16,262 nucleotides of DNA from Tepidisphaeraceae bacterium (GCA_025450555.1 JANWHF010000223.1:1-16262), one strand, 5' to 3'; positions 1 through 8,757 are shown, counted from the first letter of the stretch. A program made the numbers and translations. Notes: a model not told the origin generated them from the sequence alone.

Positions 1-194
1 GATTCATCGCCGCTGTCAACGACCATGCACAGATAGTCGGGCTTGCGCAGCGAGACCAGGTTCATCAGCATCTGGGTAAAGACAAATGTCGCCTTGGTGG
101 GCTCCCCTGTCGGGCTGGTCAGATCTCGAAAAGGCGCGTAATAGGCGCGGTAAATATGTGCGTGGCCGTCGATGACGTAGAAGGATTTTGGCAT
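1..194 (-). CDS. polA: DNA polymerase I, N-terminal fragment (5'-3' exonuclease domain)
   Basis: Only the first 64 codons are inside the window; the gene continues beyond position 1. The translation begins MPKSFYVIDGHAHIYRAYYA and continues with LTSPTGEPTKATFVFTQML and KPDYLCMVVDSGDES. This is the start of the 5'-3' exonuclease (FEN-like) domain of bacterial PolA: an acidic residue in the VIDGH strand, the YRAYYA helix, the PTG(E/Q)PT loop and the KPDY strand. The family removes RNA primers and fills gaps in replication and repair in the cytoplasm. The ATG at 194 is chosen because it places VIDGH at the usual distance from the N-terminus. No Shine-Dalgarno sequence is visible; a TATAAT hexamer lies about 15 nt upstream of the ATG. 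The gene lies 57 nt behind fuconate dehydratase on the same strand. It could be a free-standing 5'-3' exonuclease instead, since the polymerase domain is not visible. Confidence 0.85.
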   Translation of the reverse strand, partial: MPKSFYVIDGHAHIYRAYYAPFRDLTSPTGEPTKATFVFTQMLMNLVSLRKPDYLCMVVDSGDE

Positions 195-209
195 GGGCTG
201 GCTTGTCGG

Positions 210-215
210 ATTATA
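210..215 (-). promoter_or_regulatory. Candidate -10 box for polA
   Basis: The minus strand reads TATAAT, the exact sigma-70 -10 consensus, between the fuconate dehydratase stop and the polA start. No good -35 hexamer is seen at 16-18 nt upstream (GCGAAT at 17 nt). Predicted transcription would start about 9 nt before the polA ATG, giving a very short leader with no ribosome binding site. Confidence 0.4.
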
Positions 216-251
216 TGCTGACGAATCCGCTTATTCGCCACTTTGCATCGC

Positions 252-1556
252 CTATCGCCATGCTTTCCCGCCTGGATACTCGTGCTCGGCAAGAGATGAT
301 TCCTTGATCTGTGTGCTATAGCCTGGCATGGTCGGCGCAAGATATCGGCCGCGCACAATCCGCACCGGATCGACAAAGTGCTCGTGTAGATGATCGACGT
401 ATTCGATGATGCGACCGTTCATCGAAGCGCCGCAGGCGATGAAATCCCACATCGAAAGATGCTGCACCTGTTCGCACAGCCCCACGCCTCCCGCATGTGG
501 GCAGACGGGGATGCTGAACTTCTTGGCCAGCAGACAAACGCAAAGACATTCATTAACTCCACCCAACCGACAGGCGTCGATCTGGCAGAAACTGATGGCG
601 TCAGCCTGCATGAGCTGCTTGAACATGATGCGGTTCTGGCAATGCTCGCCGGTCGCGACACCAATACCGTAGGGTTCCAGAGCTCGGGCGATGGCGGCAT
701 GGCCGAGGATGTCATCCGGACTGGTCGGCTCCTCAATCCAATAAGGTTTGAAACGCGCCAACTGCTTCATGTGGTCGATCGCCTCGTTCACCTCCCACAC
801 CTGATTGGCATCGACCATCAGCGTGCGATCGGGGCCGATCTGGTTTCGGATGATCTCGCAACGTCGAATATCTTCTGCGATGTCCCGCCCTACCTTGACT
901 TTGATGTGATTGAAGCCGCATTCACACGCATCTCGACAGAGCCGGCCGATCTTTTCATCGGGATAGCCAAGCCATCCGGCAGAAGTGGTGTATGCAGTGA
1001 ATCCCGACTCACGCAGAAGAGCCTCGCGCTTGCCCTTCCCCGCTTCTACTTCTTTCAAAATAGAAACAGCCTCGCTGGCCGAAATGACGTCGCTTAGATA
1101 TCGAAAATCAATGCAGGAAACGAGCTGCTCGGCTGGCATATCCGCCAGAAGCTTCCAGAGCGGCTTGCCCTGAACTTTGGCCCACAGATCCCAAATCGCA
1201 TTCACCAGCGCCGCCGTTCCCAGGTGAATCGCGCCCTTGTCCGGCCCGATCCAGCGAAGCTGGCTGTCGCCGGTCAGGTAACGCCAGAAGCCCGCCATGT
1301 CGGCGGTGATCGACTCGAGGGTCTTCCCCTCCATCATTGGGATCAGCGCGCGGACAGCGGTGGTGACAATTTCATTTCCCCGGCCAATCGTAAAGCCGAT
1401 GCCGTGCCCGCTGAGACCTGCAGGATGATCCGTTGTAATGGTGACGTAGGCGGCGGAGTAATCCGGCGCTACGTTCATTGCATCCGAGCCATCCAATTCA
1501 CGCGACGTGGGGAAACGGATGTCGCGCACCGATATCTTTTTGAGTGTGATCGGCAT
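252..1556 (-). CDS. fucD: L-fuconate dehydratase (enolase superfamily, mandelate racemase group)
   Basis: The 434-residue protein has the length and signature of L-fuconate dehydratase (EC 4.2.1.68, ENOSF1/FucD family). The family converts L-fuconate to 2-keto-3-deoxy-L-fuconate in the cytoplasmic non-phosphorylating fucose pathway. Visible catalytic features are the KVKVG motif with Lys219 and Lys221, metal ligands Asp249 (VDANQ), Glu275 (IEEPTSPDD) and Glu304 (ATGEH), and the general base His354 (CPHAGGVGLCE). The N-terminal capping domain spans roughly residues 1-130, and the long insert at about 165-195 is typical of FucD rather than of mandelate racemase itself. The start is the ATG at 1556; no strong Shine-Dalgarno sequence precedes it. 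The gene follows a secreted DUF1080 protein by 33 nt on the same strand, so the two are probably co-transcribed. Substrate assignment rests on whole-length resemblance; another acid-sugar dehydratase is possible but less likely. Confidence 0.9.
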   Translation of the reverse strand: MPITLKKISVRDIRFPTSRELDGSDAMNVAPDYSAAYVTITTDHPAGLSGHGIGFTIGRGNEIVTTAVRALIPMMEGKTLESITADMAGFWRYLTGDSQLRWIGPDKGAIHLGTAALVNAIWDLWAKVQGKPLWKLLADMPAEQLVSCIDFRYLSDVISASEAVSILKEVEAGKGKREALLRESGFTAYTTSAGWLGYPDEKIGRLCRDACECGFNHIKVKVGRDIAEDIRRCEIIRNQIGPDRTLMVDANQVWEVNEAIDHMKQLARFKPYWIEEPTSPDDILGHAAIARALEPYGIGVATGEHCQNRIMFKQLMQADAISFCQIDACRLGGVNECLCVCLLAKKFSIPVCPHAGGVGLCEQVQHLSMWDFIACGASMNGRIIEYVDHLHEHFVDPVRIVRGRYLAPTMPGYSTQIKESSLAEHEYPGGKAWR

Positions 1557-1589
1557 CTGCGTTAACCGGTAGAAAGGCTTCCAACGAAC

Positions 1590-2582
1590 TCAATAGGTTT
1601 TGCCAATCACCCAGATGTTGCGGAAAAACACCGGATTGTTGTGTCCCTGAAGCTGGATGGGGCCGGCCGTGGCCCCTTCAGGCTTGCCAGCACCGGTCTT
1701 GTTGGAAAGCTCCGTGTGATCCTGCACGATCACGCCATTCTGACGAACGGTGACCACCGCGTTGTGAATTTTCTTTCCTGAATCATCAAATTTCGCCGCC
1801 TGGAATTCGATGTCATAAGTCTGCCATCGCAATGCCGGATAGCACATGTTGACCTTTGGAGACGTCTGGCGATAGGTCGCGCCGCACCCGTTGAATTCCG
1901 GCGGATGACCAAACGTGTCGAGAACCTGAATCTCGTATCGATCCTGAATGTAGATGCCACTGTTCCCCCGTTCCTGGTCCCGAGCGTAGGGCTTGAACGG
2001 CAGATAGAACTCGACGTGCAGCTTGAAATCCTGGTACTTGGCTTTGGTCTTGGTGCCAGCTTCGATCAAATGGCGCGCATCCATTTTTCCATTCTGCCAG
2101 GCATCCACGTTCGTTCCGTCAAAGAGGACGACAGCTCCAGCAGGCGCCTTTTCGCCCTCGTCAGGACTGACGCGCTCGGTGCGCTGAAGCTTAAAGGAAG
2201 TTCCATGATCGTTCGTGCCTGACAAGGCTCCGTCAGCGATCGTTGCCCTCCAGCCCGACGAGTCGAAGTCGGCCTTATTCCCATCGAGATTGCCTTTTAC
2301 TTCCGTGCGCGATTTGCCATCCCAGCCGTCGCCGGGCAATCCTCCATCGAGAAAGACTGCGGTAAATTTTCCGCCGCCCATGGCAATCACCTGCGCTGCC
2401 AGCTTGGCGGAACCCGCGGAGCCGACATATTCGCCCTGCAACTGGTAGTCGATCCCTGCGTCTTTGGGATCGAGATAAGTCAATTCACGTTGACCCGCCG
2501 GCCTTCGCGGCGCCTGCGCGCGGCTGACAGTCGCAGGAATGCCCATCAGAAGGCCCAACACCAGACACGCCATTCGTTTCAT
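1590..2582 (-). CDS. Secreted DUF1080 (3-keto-disaccharide hydrolase-like) protein with an extra N-terminal domain
   Basis: The 330-residue protein starts at the ATG at 2582, 7 nt behind a strong AGGAG; an in-frame upstream extension to 2636 has no such support. Residues 1-24 form a signal peptide ending SRAQA with a likely cleavage after AQA, so it is exported. Residues 45-135 form a separate region (GEYVGS, GWDGKSRTEVKG, GTSFKLQR) often found ahead of DUF1080 in planctomycetes. Residues 150-328 are the DUF1080 beta-jelly-roll fold: VLFDGTNVDAW, FKLHVEFYLPF, GNSGIYIQDRYEIQVLDTFG and GPIQLQGHNNPVFFRNIWV. Characterised relatives cleave 3-keto-glycosides; the exact substrate here is unknown. 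The gene has its own promoter (2620-2648) and probably leads a unit with fucD. Catalysis is inferred from the family only. Confidence 0.88.
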   Translation of the reverse strand: MKRMACLVLGLLMGIPATVSRAQAPRRPAGQRELTYLDPKDAGIDYQLQGEYVGSAGSAKLAAQVIAMGGGKFTAVFLDGGLPGDGWDGKSRTEVKGNLDGNKADFDSSGWRATIADGALSGTNDHGTSFKLQRTERVSPDEGEKAPAGAVVLFDGTNVDAWQNGKMDARHLIEAGTKTKAKYQDFKLHVEFYLPFKPYARDQERGNSGIYIQDRYEIQVLDTFGHPPEFNGCGATYRQTSPKVNMCYPALRWQTYDIEFQAAKFDDSGKKIHNAVVTVRQNGVIVQDHTELSNKTGAGKPEGATAGPIQLQGHNNPVFFRNIWVIGKTY

Positions 2583-2619
2583 CCGTTCGCTCCTGAAAGT
2601 AAATCTGAGTGAGGGGCGC

Positions 2620-2648
2620 AGCATAACCGATCGCAAACGAAATGTTCA
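2620..2648 (-). promoter_or_regulatory. Candidate sigma-70 promoter for DUF1080-fucD
   Basis: On the minus strand, TGAACA (2648-2643, four of six -35 consensus bases) is separated by exactly 17 nt from TATGCT (2625-2620, four of six -10 bases). Transcription would start near 2613, about 30 nt before the ATG at 2582, with AGGAG inside the leader. It lies wholly in the 95-nt gap behind the transglutaminase gene. Confidence 0.45.
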
Positions 2649-2677
2649 GTGGCCCCTTCAGATAGCGCGGCTTTCGA

Positions 2678-5107
2678 TCAGGAATGAACGGATCCTAAAT
2701 CCGTATTCAGGTTTGACAGAACGGTCGCCAGATGCCGACGGCGTGCGGGAGTCAGAACGGCGCGGCCATAGCGAATTCGATAGAACAATTCCGTCAAGCG
2801 GATAATCGTCTCGTAACTCTGTGCTGACAGGAACAGCAGCGATCGGCTGAATTCCATCGGAGTCTGGTGCGGCTTGCGAACAATCCTTTTGCGACCAAGC
2901 ACTAAAAGTAATTCGTCGTAAAAGCCAAGTTGCTTGGCCAGTCGCAGTTTTTCGGACATGGGCAGCGCCATGATTCCGATGCGTTCGGCACGGCGGCGCA
3001 GCCTGATGCGCTCAATCGAAAACCAGGCGAGCGATCCAAGCAGGCAGAAAACCATTACGCCGACGAACAGCCGCTTGCAGATCGTCCAGAAAACATTCGC
3101 ATTCTCCGCATTCGACATCCATCCGGCCAGCCATTTTCCTTCACCCTGTTCGTGGATTCGTCGAAGAAAAGATGTCAACGAATGAAGCGAATTGGTTGCG
3201 TGCCCAAGCCAACGCTGCATCGTTCCAAAGAGGGTCCTTTGGGTCTTGTTATCAAAGGCAACGACTGCTTTGGCATAGCTAAAGTCTAGATAATCCCAAT
3301 AGGTTTGAAGCCGTTTGAATAGCGATGCGTGCGCGGAGGCCGTCTCGGTGCCGCTGGTCGGATCAAAAGATTTCCAGGTGTAGTTCGTCCCGTCAGTAGT
3401 GAGCACTTCCACCCACGCATGGGCGTGCGACTGCTTGACGACGTAATAACCGTTCACAAAAGAATCAGGATCGCACTGGAACCCGACCACCATACGCGCC
3501 TGCATTCCAAGGCTCTGGCACATCAACGTCATTGCGCCGGCAAAATACTCGCAATGGCCTCGCTTGAAATCATAGAGGAAAGCGACAATCGGATCGCGCC
3601 CTTCGATTTTCCGAGTGTCCGTCAGATCCAGATCGTAAGCGTAATGCGTCCGAAGATAATGCTGGATATTGTCTGCGATCTGTTCGTCGTACTTGGAAAC
3701 AGGAATGACTGAGCCAGTGGAGTCCTTCTGAAGCGCAGTGGCGCGGAGCGCCGTCAGGGCCCCTTGAGGGCTGGATCCACTGACCTCCGGCTGCATTGCA
3801 AGCTGGAGCACTTGCGGATCGATCGATTTGATTCTGCCGCTGACCGTCTCCTGCGTCGGCAGCAGATTAGGATCCTGGGGAGGTAATTCTCCAGTCGCCT
3901 GGACCTGGTATTCGAGGTTATCGCTAATGCGGCTGGGGTCAGTTGCCTCGATTGTCGCGTCGTCAAAATAGTACCGGACGCGCATGTTGTGATTGACCGA
4001 GCGCATTTTTTGGATCCCGGCCATCGAGAATAATGCGCTGGTCCCCGTTGGCCGAAGCGTAATATCCTGAATCCATTTATCGCCTTGCGGTTGTTGAGCA
4101 GGCTCGGGCTGCTCGATTCGCGAACGCCTGAATCGACGCTGATCAACACGAAATGGGACCAGGATCGGACCGCTCACGCGAACTTCTCTGGAAGTGAGAA
4201 AATTCGCATTGCCCCGGTCCGCCGGTAGAAGCGACCGAATCCAATGATATCGCCGCGTTGAAGGCGCCTGCTTGCCGGCGTATCGATCGAGTGTGGTACC
4301 GCGCAGAATCAGCGGGTAGGCGCCTTTCACCGGTTGTCCATTATGGGTCAGACTCACATAAGCGATCGGTTCGTTATTCTCCTGGAGCTTGGCGACATTC
4401 TGAAAGCTGACCTCTTCACTGAAGCCGACCAGCGCCTGAGCTGCTTTGACCTGGAACTGGCCGAAAAACCCCGCCCCGTTTACGCGCGGAAAAAACAGAA
4501 AGACAGCCACGGCAAAGACCATTCCCACGGTCGCAGCGCAAAAGGTCAACCGCCGCACCGAACGCGGAAGCTCGCGCTGATCATCCAGTAGAGTTTCGGC
4601 GTCATATTTTTCCGGTGCTATGCCAAGTACGATCCGAGCGCGATCGCTTTCGGCCTTGAGATGGAACAGCAGGCAACAATACAGCGCAACGATCAGCCAG
4701 ACTGCAAGAAGGACACAATAAAGCAGGCTGGGCGTGCTGATGCTTGCCGAAACCATCAGCAGGAGTCCGACAACCAGAAGCTGCACGTAATCTCGATTGG
4801 TCCTCAGTTCCCACAACTTTACAATCTGAAGCAGCGCCAAAAACTGACCAACGATCAGGACCGGCGTCGTCTGGTCATCGACCATGTAGTCGTGGATCAC
4901 ATAGAGCAGTGCGCCAATCGTGATCAGATTCGCATACGTGCGCGACAGCGGGCGATACTTCCCTCGCGATGAGAGCCAGGCATGGAAAATCACCGCCGCC
5001 GAACAGATCGCCCAGAAGCCGACTGCATGTGCCGCAACGCCAAACGCCGCGAGCCCCAGCAGCACGACAATGTACAGCGTTGTTTTGAACTGAGAGATCT
5101 CGTGCAT
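2678..5107 (-). CDS. Transglutaminase-like membrane protein (TgpA/DUF3488 type)
   Basis: The 809-residue protein has the three-part TgpA layout. Residues 10-210 contain a cluster of transmembrane helices (DUF3488 region). A long extracytoplasmic part carries the transglutaminase-like domain at about 475-595. One C-terminal helix at about 678-697 is followed by a cytoplasmic tail resembling DUF4129 (FYDELLLVLGRKRIVRKPHQ, then LTELFYRIRYG). The catalytic triad is visible as Cys519 (KRGHCEYFAGAM), His563 (SHAHAWVEV) and Asp582 (WKSFDPTSG). Family members are thought to act on peptides or amines at the cell envelope; no substrate can be read from sequence. The start ATG at 5107 lies 24 nt behind the DUF58 stop, in the classical moxR-DUF58-transglutaminase order. 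No gene for a VWA-domain partner is seen in the unit. Triad and topology are seen; function is inferred. Confidence 0.9.
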   Translation of the reverse strand: MHEISQFKTTLYIVVLLGLAAFGVAAHAVGFWAICSAAVIFHAWLSSRGKYRPLSRTYANLITIGALLYVIHDYMVDDQTTPVLIVGQFLALLQIVKLWELRTNRDYVQLLVVGLLLMVSASISTPSLLYCVLLAVWLIVALYCCLLFHLKAESDRARIVLGIAPEKYDAETLLDDQRELPRSVRRLTFCAATVGMVFAVAVFLFFPRVNGAGFFGQFQVKAAQALVGFSEEVSFQNVAKLQENNEPIAYVSLTHNGQPVKGAYPLILRGTTLDRYAGKQAPSTRRYHWIRSLLPADRGNANFLTSREVRVSGPILVPFRVDQRRFRRSRIEQPEPAQQPQGDKWIQDITLRPTGTSALFSMAGIQKMRSVNHNMRVRYYFDDATIEATDPSRISDNLEYQVQATGELPPQDPNLLPTQETVSGRIKSIDPQVLQLAMQPEVSGSSPQGALTALRATALQKDSTGSVIPVSKYDEQIADNIQHYLRTHYAYDLDLTDTRKIEGRDPIVAFLYDFKRGHCEYFAGAMTLMCQSLGMQARMVVGFQCDPDSFVNGYYVVKQSHAHAWVEVLTTDGTNYTWKSFDPTSGTETASAHASLFKRLQTYWDYLDFSYAKAVVAFDNKTQRTLFGTMQRWLGHATNSLHSLTSFLRRIHEQGEGKWLAGWMSNAENANVFWTICKRLFVGVMVFCLLGSLAWFSIERIRLRRRAERIGIMALPMSEKLRLAKQLGFYDELLLVLGRKRIVRKPHQTPMEFSRSLLFLSAQSYETIIRLTELFYRIRYGRAVLTPARRRHLATVLSNLNTDLGSVHS

Positions 5108-5131
5108 GGCGCGCTCGGCTATCGCTGTAAT

Positions 5132-6361
5132 TTAAGCCTTCGATTCCTTTGGAATGCCGACCATCTGATCGGCCGGTACGCAGGCCTCAAAATCAATGTC
5201 TGGAGAAAAATGGAACCAGCCCAGACTTTCTTCTCGCTGGGCCGACAACACAATCTGGCTGCCTCGCGCTTCAACCAGCGGGTCGCCTTGCAAATCAGAT
5301 GGCGTAGCCAGCACGATCGTCGCCAAAGGACGCGCCGACCGCTGGGCCAGATTCATTAGCTCATCCGATCGGCATTTCTGATTCAAGGGAAGACGAGCCA
5401 GCAATCCAAGCAGATCATCGCACTGCTGCTTGCCTCGCCCTGGTTCGATCCTCACCGGCTCGCCATTAAAGGCGCAAAGGCCGACCGCCAAACCGTCATC
5501 GAGAGCCGCCGACGCAACAGATCCGGCCATCGCGATAGCGCGCTCGACGGCGGCGTGTGACCGTGGTGAGCGGTTTTCCAGATAAGTATCGACCACCAGA
5601 ATCAACTGCGGTGGCGCGACACGCGTCATTTCACGCATCACCAGCACGCCGGTCTGAGCGCTGCGGCGCCAGTGTATCCATCGTGGATTGTCGCCGCGGC
5701 GATACTGCCGCACGCCATAAAACTCATCAGTCCCGCCGGGCCGCGCCCGCGCCGACTGGCCTGCCTCATCGGCGGCGCGACAGAGTGACAACAGCCGGCG
5801 CTCAACTTCCGCTACGGGAGGGAAAATCGCCACCCGCTCCCGGTGCCGCCGGCGCAACGATCGCTTGATAAAGCCAAACGGAAACGTAGTCGAAAGCTGG
5901 TAATGATCCAGCTCATAGATGCCGCGCCGTCGCGGAAGCAATTCACAAGGGATTGAAGCCGTTTTGCCCGGCGCCGCGTGGAGCAAATACGCCTGCGGCG
6001 GCTGCGTGAACCCCTTGCCGCCATCCAATTCGGTCACAGTGACCGACATGCTCGGCCAATATCTTTTGCGATTCGTGATCTCAAAATACAGCGTTGTCGG
6101 CACAGCCACGACCAAATAAGGCGGCATCATTCGCCGAACTTCCAGGCCTCTCACAACGACGCGCCCCACGACCCAACTCACGATCATGATCCCGATCATC
6201 AGCCCGAACATCGCAAAGATCAGATTCGCCTGGGTGTTATAGGCGGCGAGCCCCATGAACATCAGCAGCGCGCAGTAGAGCAAGCCCGCCAGCGAGAAGT
6301 CGGAAGAGGGCCGGCGGCGGGTTGGGGCGATCGGTGGATGAGTGGGTTGAATCGCGGACAT
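5132..6361 (-). CDS. DUF58 family membrane-anchored protein
   Basis: The protein is 409 residues from the ATG at 6361. A TTG at 6385 would add eight residues, but neither start has a well-spaced ribosome binding site; a GAGG lies 13 nt before the ATG. Two transmembrane helices at about 23-40 and 46-68 are followed by a cytoplasmic region. The DUF58 signature lies at about 211-245: YGVRQYRRGDNPRWIHWRRS followed by VMREM. After it comes a VWA-like Rossmann part beginning LILVVDTY, with an Asp in place of a full MIDAS motif. DUF58 proteins are routinely encoded with MoxR ATPases and are considered their partners or targets. Here the gene lies between moxR (about 47 nt upstream of this ATG, 23 nt to the TTG) and the transglutaminase gene (24 nt downstream), consistent with one transcript. 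Confidence 0.88.
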   Translation of the reverse strand: MSAIQPTHPPIAPTRRRPSSDFSLAGLLYCALLMFMGLAAYNTQANLIFAMFGLMIGIMIVSWVVGRVVVRGLEVRRMMPPYLVVAVPTTLYFEITNRKRYWPSMSVTVTELDGGKGFTQPPQAYLLHAAPGKTASIPCELLPRRRGIYELDHYQLSTTFPFGFIKRSLRRRHRERVAIFPPVAEVERRLLSLCRAADEAGQSARARPGGTDEFYGVRQYRRGDNPRWIHWRRSAQTGVLVMREMTRVAPPQLILVVDTYLENRSPRSHAAVERAIAMAGSVASAALDDGLAVGLCAFNGEPVRIEPGRGKQQCDDLLGLLARLPLNQKCRSDELMNLAQRSARPLATIVLATPSDLQGDPLVEARGSQIVLSAQREESLGWFHFSPDIDFEACVPADQMVGIPKESKA

Positions 6362-6408
6362 AGCCAATGCCAAACCTCGAGGCAATTCTATCCCGCAAAC
6401 GGTGCGTT

Positions 6409-7341
6409 TTATTGCGGCGCTCGAACCTGATTTAAGATCGTCCGGAGAATCGCTTCGCTGTTATGAGCGTCACCGTTGTGCAAATACGACTTGCTCAACA
6501 CGCGATGGGCGCAGACCGCTACAAAGAGTTCCTTCACATCATCAGGCGTGACAAAATCTCGCCCCACCAGCATCGCGGACGCCTGAGATGCCTGGGTCAA
6601 CGCAAGTGCACCGCGCGGTGAGACGCCGAGGCGCAGGTCCGCACTGGATCGCGTCGCTTCGATCAAGTCCAGGATGTATTCGACTAATGCCGGATCAAGT
6701 CGAACGGCTGGCAATTGATCCTGCAATTCGACCACTTCCTGTGCCTTCATCACCGGCTGAAGTTTTTCCAAAGCCGTCTGGCTGGGGCGCGTCGTAAGAA
6801 TCACCTGCTCGGCCTGCCGATCCGGATATCCCACGCTGATGCGCACGATGAACCGATCCAATTGGTTTTCCGGCAGGTGATACGTGCCTTCAAACTCAAA
6901 AGGATTCTGCGTGGCGACCAACATGAAGGGCCGCTCCAGCGGCATCGTTTTATTCTCGATCGAAACCTGCTCTTCGCTCATTGCCTCCAGAAGAGCTGAC
7001 TGGGTTCGGGGTGTCGTGCGGTTGATTTCGTCCGCAAGAACGACATTCGCAAAGACGGGCCCAGGTTTGAATTCGAAGGTATGGGACTGATTGTTGTAAA
7101 CCGACACGCCCAACACGTCTGCCGGCAGAAGATCGGGCGTGAGCTGAATTCGGCTGAATCGGCAATCGATGCTCCGCGCCAACGATCGCGCCAAAACTGT
7201 CTTGCCCACCCCGGGCACATCCTCGATTAACACATGCCCGCGCGCCAGCAATCCGATAAGCAAAAGATCGACTGCTTTGGAGTGCCCCAGGAATACGCTG
7301 CGGATGTTGTCCCGGAGCCGGTCAATTAAATGCGTGCCCAC
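6409..7341 (-). CDS. MoxR-family AAA+ ATPase
   Basis: The protein is 310 residues if started at the GTG at 7341. That GTG is preceded by GGAG at 6 nt; a GTG at 7374 would add 11 residues but its nearest GGAGG is 19 nt away, so 7341 is preferred. Motifs numbered from 7341 are Walker A EDVPGVGKT (40-48), Walker B VVLADEINR (100-108), sensor 1 ATQNP (143-147), the LDRF arginine (161-164) and a sensor-2 region in RLGVSPRGALAL. These define the MoxR branch of AAA+ proteins, which act as chaperone-like remodelling ATPases in the cytoplasm. The gene is first in a three-gene unit with DUF58 and the transglutaminase. A promoter candidate lies directly upstream in the region divergent with argG. The protein being remodelled is not known. 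Confidence 0.92.
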   Translation of the reverse strand: MGTHLIDRLRDNIRSVFLGHSKAVDLLLIGLLARGHVLIEDVPGVGKTVLARSLARSIDCRFSRIQLTPDLLPADVLGVSVYNNQSHTFEFKPGPVFANVVLADEINRTTPRTQSALLEAMSEEQVSIENKTMPLERPFMLVATQNPFEFEGTYHLPENQLDRFIVRISVGYPDRQAEQVILTTRPSQTALEKLQPVMKAQEVVELQDQLPAVRLDPALVEYILDLIEATRSSADLRLGVSPRGALALTQASQASAMLVGRDFVTPDDVKELFVAVCAHRVLSKSYLHNGDAHNSEAILRTILNQVRAPQ

Positions 7342-7399
7342 TTCTTGCTCCGGCCCTTTCCACTGTTGTCCCACTGGTTGCTGTAATCACGAGCCTCCG

Positions 7400-7429
7400 A
7401 TTGTACGCGCCGGCTGGCGATCTGCACAA
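7400..7429 (-). promoter_or_regulatory. Candidate promoter for the moxR operon
   Basis: The minus strand has TTGTGC (7429-7424) and TACAAT (7405-7400) with an 18-nt spacer. The spacer contains the imperfect palindrome CGCCAGCCGGCG. The predicted start near 7393 gives a leader of about 20 nt to the GTG at 7374, or about 50 nt to the GTG at 7341. Confidence 0.45.
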
Positions 7430-7501
7430 GTTAGCCCAATTCATGCAGTCCCAAGCGTCCATGCGCTGTTCGCCAATCCTTTCCCAACGCGGCCGGATTC
7501 C

Positions 7502-7507
7502 TATACT
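7502..7507 (+). promoter_or_regulatory. Candidate -10 box for argG
   Basis: TATACT (five of six consensus bases) lies 29 nt before the argG ATG. The best -35 is weak (TTTCCC at 16 nt). Together with the moxR promoter it makes the 160-nt gap a divergent promoter region. No arginine-repressor (ARG box) palindrome was recognised. Confidence 0.3.
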
Positions 7508-7536
7508 GTGCCGCTTCCCATACAAACGGAGCATCG

Positions 7537-8757
7537 ATGGCTAAGACTGAAGCGCCCAAGAAGATCGTTCTCGCCTACAGCGGCGGGTTGGACACCAGCG
7601 TCATCCTTCCCTGGCTCAAGGAGCGATACCCCGGTGTCAAACTCGTCGCCTATGCGGCAGAACTGGGCCAGGGCGACGAACTCAAGGGCATTGAAGATAA
7701 AGCGCGCAAGAGCGGCGCGGACGAAGTAATCGTGGGCGACCTTCGCCAGGAATTTGCCGAGAAATACTGCTTCCCGATGCTCCGCGCCCACGCGATTTAC
7801 GAACAGGATTATTTGCTGGGCACGAGCATCGCCCGTCCTCTGATTGCTGCTAAACAGGTCGAAGCAGCCCGCCAGACCGGCGCAGATGCCGTCGGCCATG
7901 GCGCTACCGGCAAAGGCAATGACCAGGTCCGCTTCGAGCTGACTTACATGGCACTCGCGCCGGATCTGAAAATCATCGCCCCCTGGAAAGATCCATCCTT
8001 CGAGCTGCGCGATCGCGAAAGCGCCGTGGATTATGCCCGAAAACATGGCATCCCGATCCCGGTCAGCAAAGAGAAAATCTACAGTCAGGACCGAAACCTC
8101 TGGCACATCAGCCACGAAGGAGCCGAGATCGAGCATCCGGGCAAGGAGCCGAATTGGCAAAAGTGCCTGACGATGACGACGCCGCCCGAAAAAGCGCCGA
8201 ATGAAAGCGAACTCGTCGAAGTCGAATTCGAGGCGGGCACGCCGGTTTCAATTAACGGCCGGAACTTGTCGGGCCATGAACTCATCGCGGAATTGAACAA
8301 AATTGGGGGTCGTCATGGCGTGGGCATCGCGCTCCTGGTTGAGAATCGCCTGGTTGGCATGAAAAGCCGAGGCGTTTACGAGACGCCCGGCGGCACCATC
8401 CTTTACGAAGCCCACAAGGCACTCGAACAGGTCTGCATCGAGCGCGATACGCTTCATTACAAGCAGCAGGTTGCGCTCAAATACGCCGATTTGGTCTATA
8501 ACGGCCAATGGTTCCATCCGCTGCGCGAAGGCCTGCAGGCCTTCATCGATCACACCAACGCATCCGTCACCGGCACAGCCAAACTCCGCTTGTTCAAAGG
8601 TCGCGCCATGGCCGTCGCGGCAACAAGCCCCCATAGTCTTTATGATCCGCAATTGGCCAGCTTCAGCATGGAAGGCTACGACGTCACTGCCGCTCGCGGG
8701 TTTATCGACCTCTTCGGTTTGCCCATGAAAGTCGCCTCAGAAAGGCGGCGCTGGTAA
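7537..8757 (+). CDS. argG: Argininosuccinate synthase
   Basis: The 406-residue protein matches ArgG over its whole length, at the usual size for the short bacterial form. It joins citrulline and aspartate using ATP to make argininosuccinate, the penultimate step of arginine synthesis, in the cytoplasm. The PP-loop ATP-binding motif SGGLDTS is at 15-21, after the KKIVLAY strand. The conserved GHGATGKGNDQVRFE block, which binds citrulline and aspartate, is at 120-134. Further family blocks are SIARPLIAAKQVE, DRNLWHISHEG and VGMKSRGVYETPGG. The ATG at 7537 is preceded by GGAG at 5 nt. No other arginine gene is adjacent, so argG stands alone here. Nothing is missing or unusual. Confidence 0.97.
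   Translation: MAKTEAPKKIVLAYSGGLDTSVILPWLKERYPGVKLVAYAAELGQGDELKGIEDKARKSGADEVIVGDLRQEFAEKYCFPMLRAHAIYEQDYLLGTSIARPLIAAKQVEAARQTGADAVGHGATGKGNDQVRFELTYMALAPDLKIIAPWKDPSFELRDRESAVDYARKHGIPIPVSKEKIYSQDRNLWHISHEGAEIEHPGKEPNWQKCLTMTTPPEKAPNESELVEVEFEAGTPVSINGRNLSGHELIAELNKIGGRHGVGIALLVENRLVGMKSRGVYETPGGTILYEAHKALEQVCIERDTLHYKQQVALKYADLVYNGQWFHPLREGLQAFIDHTNASVTGTAKLRLFKGRAMAVAATSPHSLYDPQLASFSMEGYDVTAARGFIDLFGLPMKVASERRRW

Noticed and set aside
7501..8160. A 219-codon minus-strand open frame within argG
   Set aside because: It is antisense to the highly conserved argG and has no recognisable motif; argG accounts fully for the sequence.
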